Origin: JANXLS01 sp035308565 | GTDB taxonomy: Bacteria > Planctomycetota > SZUA-567 > H5-PLA8 | NCBI GenBank assembly: GCA_035308565.1 | Contig: DATGGK010000235.1 | Coordinates: forward strand, 1 to 64,000 | Direction of reading: 5' to 3' | Length of the DNA stretch: 64,000 bases | Shown here: positions 42,374-50,675 of the stretch, piece after piece | How positions within the stretch are numbered: the stretch's first letter is position 1 | How the letters are laid out: each line of letters begins with the position of its first letter | Position numbers and translations under genes: made by a program | Notes under the pieces: model-generated | Told to the model about the DNA's origin: nothing | The model's database searches: none | Seen by the model: the letters and a program-made list of their open reading frames with translations, nothing else

Positions 42374-43327
42374 ATGCCTAAACCGTACAAAAAGCACCTG
42401 ACATCGTCTGTCGATCTCGAGACGCCGTACGAAGCCACGCGCGCGGGCTTCGTTGCGCTGGCTTTGGAGAAAAACAGAAGAGGAACGCGTTTTGTAAATC
42501 AAGCGAGGGTGCTAAAGGCATCTGCTTCCTCCGCACGAACCGCGAAGGGCTTGTTGCAAATTCGTGAGATTGCGACAGCGTTAGTGCTTGCGGCGGGGGT
42601 TTCGGACAAGGCGGCCAAGCATCTTTCCGACGAAGATAAAAGAGCCGCAGTTATGGGCCTAATCTAAGGATATTTGGAACCGGCAGGCGATGCATTCGTC
42701 GAAGAGCTTGTTTACCGGTTTTTGCTGACCAGAGGCGATTCGCTCGGAGGCTCAATGAGAAACGTCGCCGGATGGCTCGCTCAAAAACGGCTTAATTCCT
42801 TTATTGTTTCCAATTTTGATAATGCTGGAATTCCCTTCAAATGGCGTCCCGCGACCGGCCCAAAACAATGGCGCGAGACAGCGGGTCCTGAGATGTATGA
42901 AATCGGAATCGCCGGATTTGCATGGACAATAAAAAGAATCCAGCGGACGATGATTTACAATGTAAATGTACCCATTTCGGACACCCACGTCGATATCTGC
43001 CTCTTCAACTGCGCTCCTGAAAATTACTCGCCGAGAATTCTCAGTTCTCCCGCGGCCTATCTCGCGCTCGGCGAACTCAAGGGCGGCATCGACCCGGCTG
43101 GAGCGGACGAACATTGGAAAACGGCGCGCTCCGCGCTCAGCCGCATCAATGCGTCTTTTTCGGGCGCTCAAGCGTCGCCGCATACATTTTTCATCGGCGG
43201 CGCGATCGAAACGAAAATGGCCGCCGAGATTTGGGAAATGCTCGAAAGTGGCGTGATTGAAAACGCTGCAAATCTTACTTCCGACACGCAATTGAATTCG
43301 CTGGTAAATTGGTTAATCAGAATTTGA
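42374..43327 (+). pseudogene. AvaI/BsoBI-like type II restriction endonuclease interrupted by one in-frame stop
   Basis: The 97-codon first part (MPKPYKKHLTSSVDLETPYE, TRAGFVALALEKNRRGTRFV) and the second part from about 42668 (LEPAGDAFVEELVYRFLLTR, TMIYNVNVPISDTHVDICLF, YLALGELKGGIDPAGADEHW) lie in the same frame, separated only by a TAA at 42665-42667. Together they make 317 codons, near the length of BsoBI and AvaI. Catalytic residues fall at codons D207, E234, K236 and H247, matching D212, E240, K242 and H253 as I recall them in BsoBI. Apart from the stop the gene looks intact, so the lesion is recent, is read through, or is an assembly error. A TTG at 42674 could restart the C-terminal two-thirds. 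Confidence 0.88.
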
Positions 43328-43357
43328 AAATCCGGGAAGATGGCATTACCAACGCTT

Positions 43358-45574
43358 TCATTTCTTCCCCTCCCGCACCGCCTTCCCCGCCTTAAACATC
43401 TCCAAATGCCCCCGAATCTCCTTCGCCAGCGCGTCGTTCGGATTCAGCTTCAGCGCGCTCTCCTCCGTCGCGACGGCCTTCTCGAATTGCCCCGCTTCCG
43501 CATATGCGGCGGCCAGCGTGTCGAGCATCAACGGGTTGCGGCGCTGCGTCAGCTCGCAGGCTTTTTCGGCGAGCGTCACAGCCTCCGCGCCGTTGCGCAA
43601 TTTGTCGCCCGGCGACGTGGCGAGAATCCAGGCCAGCGCGCTGGCGGCGTCGGCGCGCTTCGGATCAATATTCAATGCGCCGCGAAAACTCGATATGGCT
43701 TCAAAGCCCCGGCCCATGAGACTCAAAACTCGCCCGCGGTTGACCAGTGCATCCGTGTGACGAGGGTTGTATTTCAGCGCTGCGTCGAATTCGCTCAGCG
43801 CTTCCGGCAATCGCCCGGCCGTGGCCAGCGCGGCGCCGAGACTGCTGTGGATCTCCGCGGAATCGGGCGCGAGTTTCAAGGCCCCGGCCAGAACGTCAAT
43901 CGCGTTGCCCACGTTTCCCCTTTGAAAGAGACGGTTGCCAAAATCAAATTGTATCTGCGCATCGTTGGGCGCCAGCTTCGCCGCCTGCTCCAGCGCTTTC
44001 AGCGCCTGATCGGGGTGGCCCAATGCGTCGAGCGCCTTGGACAGACCGTGCCACGAATTTAAATCGTCGTGATTGAGTTCCAACGCCTGCGAATACGCGT
44101 CCGCCGCGGCCGCGTATTCCATTTGCGCAAAACGCAAATCGCCCAGCGCACGGAGGGCTTCGAAAAACGGCGGTTTAAGCTTGGCCGCCCTTTCTATTTT
44201 CTCAGCGGCTTCGTTGAGTTTGCCCTTGGCAAGCATTGCTCCGCCCACCACTAATAGCGCGCGAGTGTTGTCCGGCCGTTTTGAAAGCACGTCCTGCCAC
44301 ATCGCCAGCGGATCCTGATACAGCGCATTGCGGCGGCCAGTCAGAATCCCAAGACCCGCCGCGGCGATGAGCGCAAGCGTAACGACGACCGCCGGTGCGC
44401 TCGCCGCAATCCATTTGCGCAGCATGCAATACATTCCGGTCACCACCAGCACGATCACCGCGGCAAGCGGCAAATACATGCGCCGCTCGGCGGCAAGATC
44501 GCCGATCGGCAGGATGCTGGACGTGGGCGCGAGAATCAGAAAGAACCACGCGCCCCAAAATCCTTGCGCGGAATTCCGCGCAAGTTGCCAAATTGTCAAT
44601 CCGAACAGCGCCGCGATCAGCGCCGCATTCAGGAGAATCGCGCCCAAATCCTGATCCGTTGTCCGCCACACGTAATCGAAGACCTGGTTGACTGGCCAGA
44701 ATACGAGCTTCAAATAATGGACGATAATCACGAATTGCGCGCTGGCGTAGCCAACGGGCGTAATTTTTAAACCGAAGCCCGCTGACGTGCTGCCGCGCGC
44801 GGCCAGCATGAACAAACCGACAGCAAGCCACGACGCCAGCAACCCGGCGTACAAGCGCGGCGCGCGTTTGAGCGCGGCTTTGAACGATCCGGAGATAAAG
44901 CAGCGGTCGTAAAGCAGCACAACCAGCGGCATGACCACAATCACCTGTTTGCAACCGGCGCCCAGAATACCGGCGGCAATTGCGCCAATATGCCAAGACG
45001 TTTTCGCGCCCGGCTCGGCGCCGCGGATGACGCAGTAAAGCGCCAGCAAAAAAAACATGCCCATCATGCTCTCGGAACGCTGCACGATGTACGTCACCGC
45101 CTCGGTCTGCAGCGGATGCAGGCCCCACATTAACGCAATGGCGAACGCAAGCCTGGGGGCGAGGAGGGAAGAGGGAGGCGGGAGGAGAGACCGAACAACG
45201 GATCCATCCTCTCCTCCCTCCTCCCTCCTCCCTGCGCCCCTTCGCGAGAGCAGCATGCGCCGCACGACACCGAATAGCAGCAAAGTTGCGATGACATGCA
45301 CGGCAAGATTCAAAACGTGGTAGCCGGTTGGGTTGTTTCCGTACAGCGCGTAATCGACGGCGAATGTCAGCGCCACCAGCGGGCGCATCACGTTCCGATA
45401 ATCGAAGAAGACACGATCGAGCGCGCTGAGCTTTCGTATGCCTTCGTTTTGGACGATGGTGGGAATGTCGTCAAAAATGAATGCCCCATTAATGCTATTC
45501 CCATACGCCGCCATCACGCACAGCGCCAGCACGCCTCCCCAGATCCACACGCGATAGCTATTTTGATTTTGCAT
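43358..45574 (-). CDS. Multi-spanning membrane protein with C-terminal TPR repeats (TMTC-like)
   Basis: Predicted 738 residues. The N-terminal ~430 residues hold about ten membrane helices with the O-mannosyltransferase-like start (AYGNSINGAFIFDDIPTIVQNEG, FRPLVALTF-like VMRPLVALTFAVDYALYG, HVLNLAVHVIATLLLF). The C-terminal ~270 residues are seven or so TPR units (LGDLRFAQMEYAAAADAYSQ, LDALGHPDQALKALEQAAKL). This layout matches bacterial TMTC/DUF1736-like proteins, possible glycosyltransferases. Between the second and third helices a loop (SRRGAGRREEGGEDG...LLPPPSSLLAPR) is encoded by an inverted heptamer array. Confidence 0.8.
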   Translation of the reverse strand: MQNQNSYRVWIWGGVLALCVMAAYGNSINGAFIFDDIPTIVQNEGIRKLSALDRVFFDYRNVMRPLVALTFAVDYALYGNNPTGYHVLNLAVHVIATLLLFGVVRRMLLSRRGAGRREEGGEDGSVVRSLLPPPSSLLAPRLAFAIALMWGLHPLQTEAVTYIVQRSESMMGMFFLLALYCVIRGAEPGAKTSWHIGAIAAGILGAGCKQVIVVMPLVVLLYDRCFISGSFKAALKRAPRLYAGLLASWLAVGLFMLAARGSTSAGFGLKITPVGYASAQFVIIVHYLKLVFWPVNQVFDYVWRTTDQDLGAILLNAALIAALFGLTIWQLARNSAQGFWGAWFFLILAPTSSILPIGDLAAERRMYLPLAAVIVLVVTGMYCMLRKWIAASAPAVVVTLALIAAAGLGILTGRRNALYQDPLAMWQDVLSKRPDNTRALLVVGGAMLAKGKLNEAAEKIERAAKLKPPFFEALRALGDLRFAQMEYAAAADAYSQALELNHDDLNSWHGLSKALDALGHPDQALKALEQAAKLAPNDAQIQFDFGNRLFQRGNVGNAIDVLAGALKLAPDSAEIHSSLGAALATAGRLPEALSEFDAALKYNPRHTDALVNRGRVLSLMGRGFEAISSFRGALNIDPKRADAASALAWILATSPGDKLRNGAEAVTLAEKACELTQRRNPLMLDTLAAAYAEAGQFEKAVATEESALKLNPNDALAKEIRGHLEMFKAGKAVREGKK
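45156..45239. repeat. Inverted heptamer array (TCCCTCC/AGGAGGG) inside the TPR gene
   Basis: Left arm: AGGAGGG, AAGAGGG, AGGCGGG, AGGAGAG. Right arm: CCTCTCC, TCCCTCC, TCCCTCC, TCCCTGC. The arms pair around about 18 bases. The array is wholly coding and stays in frame. Confidence 0.9.
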
Positions 45575-45653
45575 GCTTCAATTATCGGCGTTCCAATAGT
45601 TGACCTTCGCGGGAAACGCCGTATGGTAATCCGCGTCGCTGGAGACCGTTCGC

Positions 45654-46049
45654 ATGGCCAAAGAACGCACAAGCCTCCATTTCCTCAAATACACGGATAA
45701 TTTCAAATCGTACAAACCCGGCGAATTGATCTTCAAGGAAAACGATCCCGGCTTGTTCATGTACTGCGTCAAAAAAGGCAAAGTCGAATTGCGCCGCGAA
45801 GGCCTGCTGCTCGAAACCGCGGAAGTCGGCGACATCTTCGGCGAAATGGCGCTGATCGAACACAGCACGCGCAGCGCCACTGCGAGCGCCGCGACCGACT
45901 GCGAGGTCGTCCCAATCGACGAAGAACGTTTCATGTACCTTGTGCAGCAAACCCCCTATTTCGCGCTCGACGTCCTGCGCGTGATGGCCCGCCGCCTGCG
46001 CCATTCGACGAAGGAAATCGCCAGCGTTACCGGCTTCATCAAACTATAG
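45654..46049 (+). CDS. Single-domain cyclic-nucleotide-binding protein
   Basis: Predicted 131 residues, essentially only a CNBD: YKPGELIFKENDPGLFMYCV, GKVELRREGLLLETAEVGDIFGEMALIEHSTRSATASA, then a C-terminal helix (LDVLRVMARRLRHSTKEIA). The phosphate-binding cassette GEMALIEHSTRSATA is complete, so ligand binding is plausible. There is no helix-turn-helix, so it is not a CRP-type regulator. It is read divergently from the TPR membrane gene. Confidence 0.85.
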   Translation: MAKERTSLHFLKYTDNFKSYKPGELIFKENDPGLFMYCVKKGKVELRREGLLLETAEVGDIFGEMALIEHSTRSATASAATDCEVVPIDEERFMYLVQQTPYFALDVLRVMARRLRHSTKEIASVTGFIKL

Positions 46050-46171
46050 AAAATTGCAGCATATCTCCCCGCCGCCCCGTCAAACACACTCCGCCCTATT
46101 GCGTTGATCTGCGAAATTGGATAACGTGGAGGGCGATAATTGCCATTCAGAAACAAATCAGGGTCTCGACC

Positions 46172-47215
46172 ATGCGTATTCATCTCCGTTTCGCGCTCGT
46201 CCTCACCGCGCTGCTGTCGTTCGTATTGCGTGCCGACATCATTACGCTCTCCGATGGCCGCGTCGTCGAAGGCGACATCGTCTCCGAAAATGCCGCTGAA
46301 ATCGTGGTCAAAGCCAGCGGCGTCAAGACCACCATAAAGCGCGAAGAAATTCAAAGCATCGAAAAGAAAAAATCGCCCGGCGCAGTTATGCGCGAAAAGA
46401 GCGACGCGCTCTCCAAAGGTTCCGACAAGGAGAACAAAGATGCCTGGCTGGCCTTGGCGGTGGAAGCCTCAAAAGTGGGCGCGCGCGACGAATCGCAGAA
46501 AGCCTACTTGCGCGTACTCCAACTCGACGCCGACAATTCCGAAGCGCGCAAAGCGCTGGGCTACGTCATGAACAACGGCGCGTGGGCGCTCAAGAGCGAT
46601 TTGAAAGCCGCCGCCAACGCCGACCCCAACGCCAAACCCGCCGGCGCCGCCGAACCCAAAGCCTTCAACAAAGCCGCCGCCGCCGGCGTCAACGGTTTCG
46701 GTTCTCTCGACGAAAAGCCAGTTAATTGCCCGCGCTGCAACGGCACCGGCGTATGGATCATGCTCACCTGCCTCAACTGCAACAAAAGCGGCAAGCCCGG
46801 CTACAAGAATCTCGGCGACCACTATGAAATGGACCAGCGCTGCGGCGGCACCGGCAAAGTCGTCGGCATGTACTGCGAGCTCTGCAACCGCACCGGCAAA
46901 GTCATGCTCAGCCACGTCACGCCCGCCAACGGCGGCCAGAAGCCCGCGCCCGCCGGCTGGGCCTGGTGCTCCGTCTGCAAAGGCACCGGCCAGGAAAGTT
47001 GGCTCCCTTGTAACCAGTGCAAGCGCAGCCAATGGCCGGGCTATTTGAACATGGGCGATCAAGTGATCGTCTGCAACAGTTGCGGCGGCTTAGGCAAAAA
47101 ACCCGCGCTCGAATGTGCCACCTGCAAAGGCAAAGGCATCGTCCCCGCCGCCCCGCCCGGCGATCCCAACAAATCCTTCGGCATCGGCGTCGGCCCCGCG
47201 GCGGACAAGAAATAA
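46172..47215 (+). CDS. Secreted protein with repeated DnaJ-type CxxCxGxG zinc motifs
   Basis: Predicted 347 residues. A signal peptide (FALVLTALLSFVLRA) is followed by the small beta domain also found at the N-terminus of the membrane HNH protein (IITLSDGRVVEGDIVSENAA). A helical TPR-like middle lies at 88-135. The C-terminal half holds Cys pairs: CPRCNGTG (186-193), CLNC (200-203), CELC (235-238), CSVCKGTG (266-273), CNQC (280-283), CNSCGGLG (301-308) and CATCKGKG (315-322). Full CxxCxGxG units resemble the DnaJ zinc fingers, but there is no J domain. Zinc binding outside the cytoplasm is inferred; function unknown. Confidence 0.75.
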   Translation: MRIHLRFALVLTALLSFVLRADIITLSDGRVVEGDIVSENAAEIVVKASGVKTTIKREEIQSIEKKKSPGAVMREKSDALSKGSDKENKDAWLALAVEASKVGARDESQKAYLRVLQLDADNSEARKALGYVMNNGAWALKSDLKAAANADPNAKPAGAAEPKAFNKAAAAGVNGFGSLDEKPVNCPRCNGTGVWIMLTCLNCNKSGKPGYKNLGDHYEMDQRCGGTGKVVGMYCELCNRTGKVMLSHVTPANGGQKPAPAGWAWCSVCKGTGQESWLPCNQCKRSQWPGYLNMGDQVIVCNSCGGLGKKPALECATCKGKGIVPAAPPGDPNKSFGIGVGPAADKK

Positions 47216-47220
47216 AACCT

Positions 47221-47272
47221 GTGGTGCAGGCGTCCCGCCTGCACATGCTTCGCGAAGCGAAGCCCCGCCGTT
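47221..47272. repeat. 52-bp REP element, copy A
   Basis: GTGGTGCAGGCGTCCCGCCT followed by a second palindrome (CTTCGCGAAGCGAAG) is nearly identical to 50373-50423: three substitutions and one deleted base. It directly follows the CxxCxGxG gene. A CCCCTCTCC word of the 9.3 kb family follows at about 47274. Confidence 0.88.
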
Positions 47273-47307
47273 CTCCCCTCTCCCTTTGGGAGTGAGGGGC
47301 CTGTCGT

Positions 47308-47583
47308 CTATTTCTTCCCCGCCCAAAACACCCGCGTCACGACGCGATACACGCCATACACAAAAAACCCCAGCAGCACCGGCGTCAAAATCGCAAAATA
47401 CAACAGAAACGGCCAGTCCGCCCACTGCCAGAAATTGGACCAGATTCTCGTCGTGTACAGCACCGCAAAACCAATCGCGAAGCAGATCGCCGAAACGATG
47501 AAGCTGATGATCCAGGGATGCGAAAAATCCTGATTCTCCGGCGCGGCGCCGATGGGCGGGGGAATCTCGTGTGTGTCGTTCAT
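47308..47583 (-). CDS. Small two-helix membrane protein, 91 residues
   Basis: The product has a Pro-rich N-terminus (EIPPPIGAAPENQDF) and two membrane helices (WIISFIVSAICFAIGFAVLY and LLYFAILTPVLLGFFVYGVY) with a short Trp-rich loop (RIWSNFWQWADWP). No family recognised. The ORF stays open far upstream through the GH13 gene on the other strand, but the first Met with plausible sequence is at 47581-47583. Confidence 0.7.
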   Translation of the reverse strand: MNDTHEIPPPIGAAPENQDFSHPWIISFIVSAICFAIGFAVLYTTRIWSNFWQWADWPFLLYFAILTPVLLGFFVYGVYRVVTRVFWAGKK

Positions 47584-47632
47584 ACCGTTGATTTTAATAC
47601 AGCGCGCCGCGAACGCAACATGACGCCGGCCC

Positions 47633-47708
47633 ATAGGCCCTATAAGGCTTATAAGCCCTATAGGCCGTATTAATTGCACTCTCCACTCTCCACTCCCTAC
47701 TCCCCACT
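47633..47708. repeat. Two heptamer arrays (CTATAAG/TAGGCC and CTCCACT types)
   Basis: 47633-47667 is a palindromic array (ATAGGCC, CTATAAG, GCTTATA, AGCCCTA, TAGGCCG). 47681-47708 has CTCCACT, CTCCACT, CCCTACT, CCCCACT. They fill the divergent region between the small membrane protein and the GH13 gene; nothing else is seen in 47584-47751. Confidence 0.85.
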
Positions 47709-47751
47709 TTCCCTTGCCCCCGCCCCCCTTTTGCGCTAACAATTCACCATC

Positions 47752-49278
47752 ATGCCCATGCCGTCTCTGCCGCTTCCGCCCAATCCGTTGCTCTACGAGA
47801 TCAACACGCGCGTGTGGCTGCACGACCTTTCCACGCATCTGCATCAGCCGATTCATCTCGACAACGTTCCCGAAGAAGAACTCGACCGCATCGCCGAATT
47901 CGGTTTTCACGCCGTCTGGCTGATGGGCGTCTGGGCCACCGGCCCCGAAGGCGCTGAAATTGCCCGTAACATCCCCGCGCTGCAGCGCGAATTTCAGGCG
48001 GCACTTCCCGACTACTCGCCGGCCGATTGCGTCGGTTCGCCCTACGCAATCAGCAGCTACACGGTCTCGCCGAAGCTGGGCGGTCCGGCCGCGCTGGCGC
48101 GCCTGCGCGAAGGCCTCGCGCGCCGCGGCCTCAACCTCGTCCTCGATTTTGTCTGCAACCACACCGCGCGCGATTACGCGCTGCTTGAATCGCGTCCGGA
48201 AGCGTATGTGCTCGGCACCGACGCGGACTTCGCGGCGCGTCCCGGAGACTTTTTCAAAACCGCCAGCGGCGCCGTCGTCGCGCACGGCCGCGATCCCTAT
48301 TTCCCGCCGTGGACCGACACCGCGCAGCTAAACTACGCGCAAGCGCCCGCGCGCGAAGCGATGCTCGCCGCGCTGCATTCCATCGCAGAACAGTGCGACG
48401 GCGTGCGTTGCGACATGGCCATGCTGATTCTCCCGCAAATTTTCGCGCAAACCTGGGGCGCGCGCTGCGGGCCGAATCCGGTCGCATCCAGTTTCTGGCG
48501 CGAAGCCATCCAATCCGTGTGCGCGCAGTATCCCAAGTTTATTTTTCTCGCCGAATCGTATTGGGACAAGGAAGCCGACCTACAGCGCGAAGGTTTCCAT
48601 TTCACCTATGACAAAACGCTCTACGACCGCCTCTTGCATTTCGATTTCGAAGGCGTGCGCCAGCACCTCAAAGCAGGCAGCGACTACCAGCGCCGTTGCG
48701 CGCGCTTCATCGAAAATCACGACGAAGCTCGCGCCGCCGGCGCCTTCGGCAGCGGGCGCTCCATCAGCGCCGCGGCCGTGACGCTTTTCACGCCGGGAAT
48801 GAAACTGCTTCACGAAGGCCAGCTTGACGGCCGCCGCGTCAAAGTCCCCGTGCAGCTCATCCGCCGCGCCGAAGAACGCGACGACGCCGAAATCGAAGTC
48901 GCCTACGAACATCTGCTCGCCGCGCTGCGCGATCCGATTTATCAGAGCGGAACGTTCGCCGTCATCGACGTGAATCCCGCCGGCCCCGGCGACCGCTCCA
49001 ACGAATCCCTCGTCGCGCTGCAATGGATCCCCGCCGCCAACGGCGCGCACTCCCGCAAAACCTGCTGCCTGATCGTGATCAACTTGAGCGGCGGACGCGC
49101 CTACGCGCGGATCCCGTTGTCGCGCGCGCTTTTTTCAGAGGGAAAACACTACACCTTCGACGATCGCTTCGACGGCAAACGCTACGACCGCGAAGGCGCC
49201 GAACTGATCTACCCCGGAATCTACATCGCCCTCGAAGCCTATCAGCCCCACGTCTTCGAAGTTAGCGAAAAAGTATAG
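47752..49278 (+). CDS. Alpha-amylase family (GH13) glycosidase
   Basis: Predicted 508 residues, no signal peptide, so probably cytoplasmic. The four GH13 regions are present: LDFVCNH (131-137), GVRCDMAM with nucleophile D221, FLAESYWD with acid/base E268, and FIENHDEAR with D324. LYEINTRVWL at the N-terminus is typical of the fold. The second part of the barrel is short and the C-terminal domain (VINLSGGRAYARIPL) is a beta domain. Specificity (trehalose, maltose, glycogen) cannot be set from these motifs. Confidence 0.9.
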   Translation: MPMPSLPLPPNPLLYEINTRVWLHDLSTHLHQPIHLDNVPEEELDRIAEFGFHAVWLMGVWATGPEGAEIARNIPALQREFQAALPDYSPADCVGSPYAISSYTVSPKLGGPAALARLREGLARRGLNLVLDFVCNHTARDYALLESRPEAYVLGTDADFAARPGDFFKTASGAVVAHGRDPYFPPWTDTAQLNYAQAPAREAMLAALHSIAEQCDGVRCDMAMLILPQIFAQTWGARCGPNPVASSFWREAIQSVCAQYPKFIFLAESYWDKEADLQREGFHFTYDKTLYDRLLHFDFEGVRQHLKAGSDYQRRCARFIENHDEARAAGAFGSGRSISAAAVTLFTPGMKLLHEGQLDGRRVKVPVQLIRRAEERDDAEIEVAYEHLLAALRDPIYQSGTFAVIDVNPAGPGDRSNESLVALQWIPAANGAHSRKTCCLIVINLSGGRAYARIPLSRALFSEGKHYTFDDRFDGKRYDREGAELIYPGIYIALEAYQPHVFEVSEKV

Positions 49279-49336
49279 GAGAGGCGGCACTCCTGCCGCC
49301 AAAATTGTTCGGCGGCAAAAGTGCCGCCGCTCCTAT
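49275..49336. repeat. Inverted repeat between convergent genes, possible bidirectional terminator
   Basis: Arms ATAGGAGAGGCGGCAC (49275-49290) and GTGCCGCCGCTCCTAT (49321-49336) pair with one mismatch; an inner pair (CTGCCGCC/GGCGGCAA) strengthens the stem. The GH13 stop codon lies in the left arm and the epimerase stop at the end of the right arm. Confidence 0.75.
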
Positions 49337-50274
49337 CACTTCGCATCCAGCCGCCGCCTGAAATCTTCCGCCGTTCGCGCTAATCCCTCCTTGCGCGACA
49401 CAATCGGATTCCACCCCAGCAGCGTCTGCGCGCGCGTGATGTCCGGCCGCCGCCGGATCGGATCGTCCTTCGGCAGCGGCTTGAAGACAAGTTCGCTTTT
49501 CGATGCCGTCAGCGCGACGATCTCCTTCGCGAATTCCAGCATCGTGATCTCTTCCGGATTGCCGATGTTCACCGGTTCCTGATCCGGCGATTCCATCAGC
49601 AGCATGATCCCGCGCAGCAAATCGTCCACGTAACAAAAGCTGCGCGTCTGCGTCCCGTCGCCATAAATCGTCACCGGCTCATTGCGCAGCGCCGAGCGGA
49701 AAAAATTCGGCAGCACGCGGCCGTCGTCGAGCCGCATCCGCGGACCGTACGTGTTGAAAATGCGCACGATCCGCGTGTCCACTTGATTTTGCCGGTTGTA
49801 CGACATCGTCAGCGCTTCGGCAAAACGCTTGGCTTCGTCGTACATCGAGCGCTCGCCAATCGGATTGACGTTGCCCCAATAGCTTTCGATCTGCGGATGC
49901 ACCATCGGGTCGCCGTAGACTTCGCTCGTCGAGGCCAGCAGCATCCGCGCGCCTTTGGCTTTCGAAAGACCCAGAGCGTTGAGTGTGCCGAGCGCGCCGA
50001 CTTTCAAAATGTGAACAGGCATGCGCAGAAAATCGTACGGGCTGGCCGGCGACGCAAAATGATACACGCGCTCAACCGGGCCGCCGACGTGGATGTATTG
50101 TGTCACATCCGTCTTCAAAAAACGAAACGCGCGGTTGCTCTCGAGATGCTTGAGATTCGCCGCCTGCCCGGTGATCAGGCTGTCCACGCCCAGCACTTCA
50201 TGACCTTCGGCCAGCAGCCGATCGACCAGGTGTGACCCCAAAAATCCCGCCGCGCCTGTCACCACAATTCGCAT
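49336..50274 (-). CDS. UDP-glucuronate decarboxylase-like epimerase (UDP-xylose synthase type)
   Basis: Predicted 312 residues from the Met at 50272-50274. The NAD-binding loop is VVTGAAGFLGSHLVDRL; the catalytic set is the Ser/Thr of LLASTSEVYGDP and YDEAKR (YxxxK). HFASPASPYDF and VRIFNTYGPRMRLDDGRVLPNF are typical of UXS enzymes, which turn UDP-glucuronate into UDP-xylose. Other short-chain epimerases share parts of this, but SPYDF plus YDEAKR favour UXS. Cytoplasmic; provides pentose for glycans. Confidence 0.88.
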   Translation of the reverse strand: MRIVVTGAAGFLGSHLVDRLLAEGHEVLGVDSLITGQAANLKHLESNRAFRFLKTDVTQYIHVGGPVERVYHFASPASPYDFLRMPVHILKVGALGTLNALGLSKAKGARMLLASTSEVYGDPMVHPQIESYWGNVNPIGERSMYDEAKRFAEALTMSYNRQNQVDTRIVRIFNTYGPRMRLDDGRVLPNFFRSALRNEPVTIYGDGTQTRSFCYVDDLLRGIMLLMESPDQEPVNIGNPEEITMLEFAKEIVALTASKSELVFKPLPKDDPIRRRPDITRAQTLLGWNPIVSRKEGLARTAEDFRRRLDAK

Positions 50275-50621
50275 CGTAAAATCCTGAGTCCGCAATCCTG
50301 AGATGGCTCTGCTAAAATCATAGGTACGAGTGCACTTTTACCCAGGAGAGCCTGTGAAAAAATCAATAGTCCGTGGTGCAGGCATCCCGCCTGCACGTGT
50401 TTCGCGAAGCGAACCCCGCCGTTTACCCCGGAAGGGTTCAAGATGGCAGCCGGGGGTTGAGGGCGTACTCGCCCAATACCCCCGGTATAAGTACACGATA
50501 CGCCCCCGACCCGGAGGGGTCGAAGAGAGTTTCAACAGTGCCTCCTGAGAGCTGAGTCCTGCGCGCCTTCAACCCCATTATACCGTTTTGATTTTCAGCG
50601 TGCGGACAGTTTCAATGCAAA
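50275..50621. repeat. Repeat-filled intergenic region with a gene-start relic
   Basis: This gap holds an AGGAG ribosome site (about 50344-50348) followed by GTGAAAAAATCAATA, which looks like the start of a gene but runs at once into a 51-bp REP element (50373-50423, copy B of 47221-47272). Then comes a GGAAGGGTTC/CCCGGAGGGGTCGAAGAG block (to about 50532) of the kind scattered in planctomycete DNA. The frame that starts at the GTG ends after about 64 codons of repeat sequence and is not credible as a protein. Confidence 0.6.
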
Positions 50622-50655
50622 AGCGGCCGGGCGTCGAACCCGGCCGCTGTTTTTT
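50622..50655. terminator. Rho-independent terminator, probably bidirectional
   Basis: A perfect 10-bp stem (AGCGGCCGGG/CCCGGCCGCT) with a 7-base loop (CGTCGAA) is followed on the plus strand by GTTTTTT and on the minus strand by TTTTG. It lies 21 bases beyond the stop of the DUF6600-like gene and so ends that minus-strand transcript. Confidence 0.85.
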
Positions 50656-50675
50656 CATTCACAAACAAATCGACA

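Noticed and set aside
42674..43327. The second half of the restriction enzyme as an independent gene starting at TTG
   Set aside because: No ribosome site precedes it, it lies in the same frame as the first half, and family length and catalytic spacing are restored only by joining the halves; kept only as an alternative.
50353..50548. GTG-initiated frame of about 64 codons
   Set aside because: Apart from the first eight codons it consists of repeat sequence; its ribosome site is noted as a relic.
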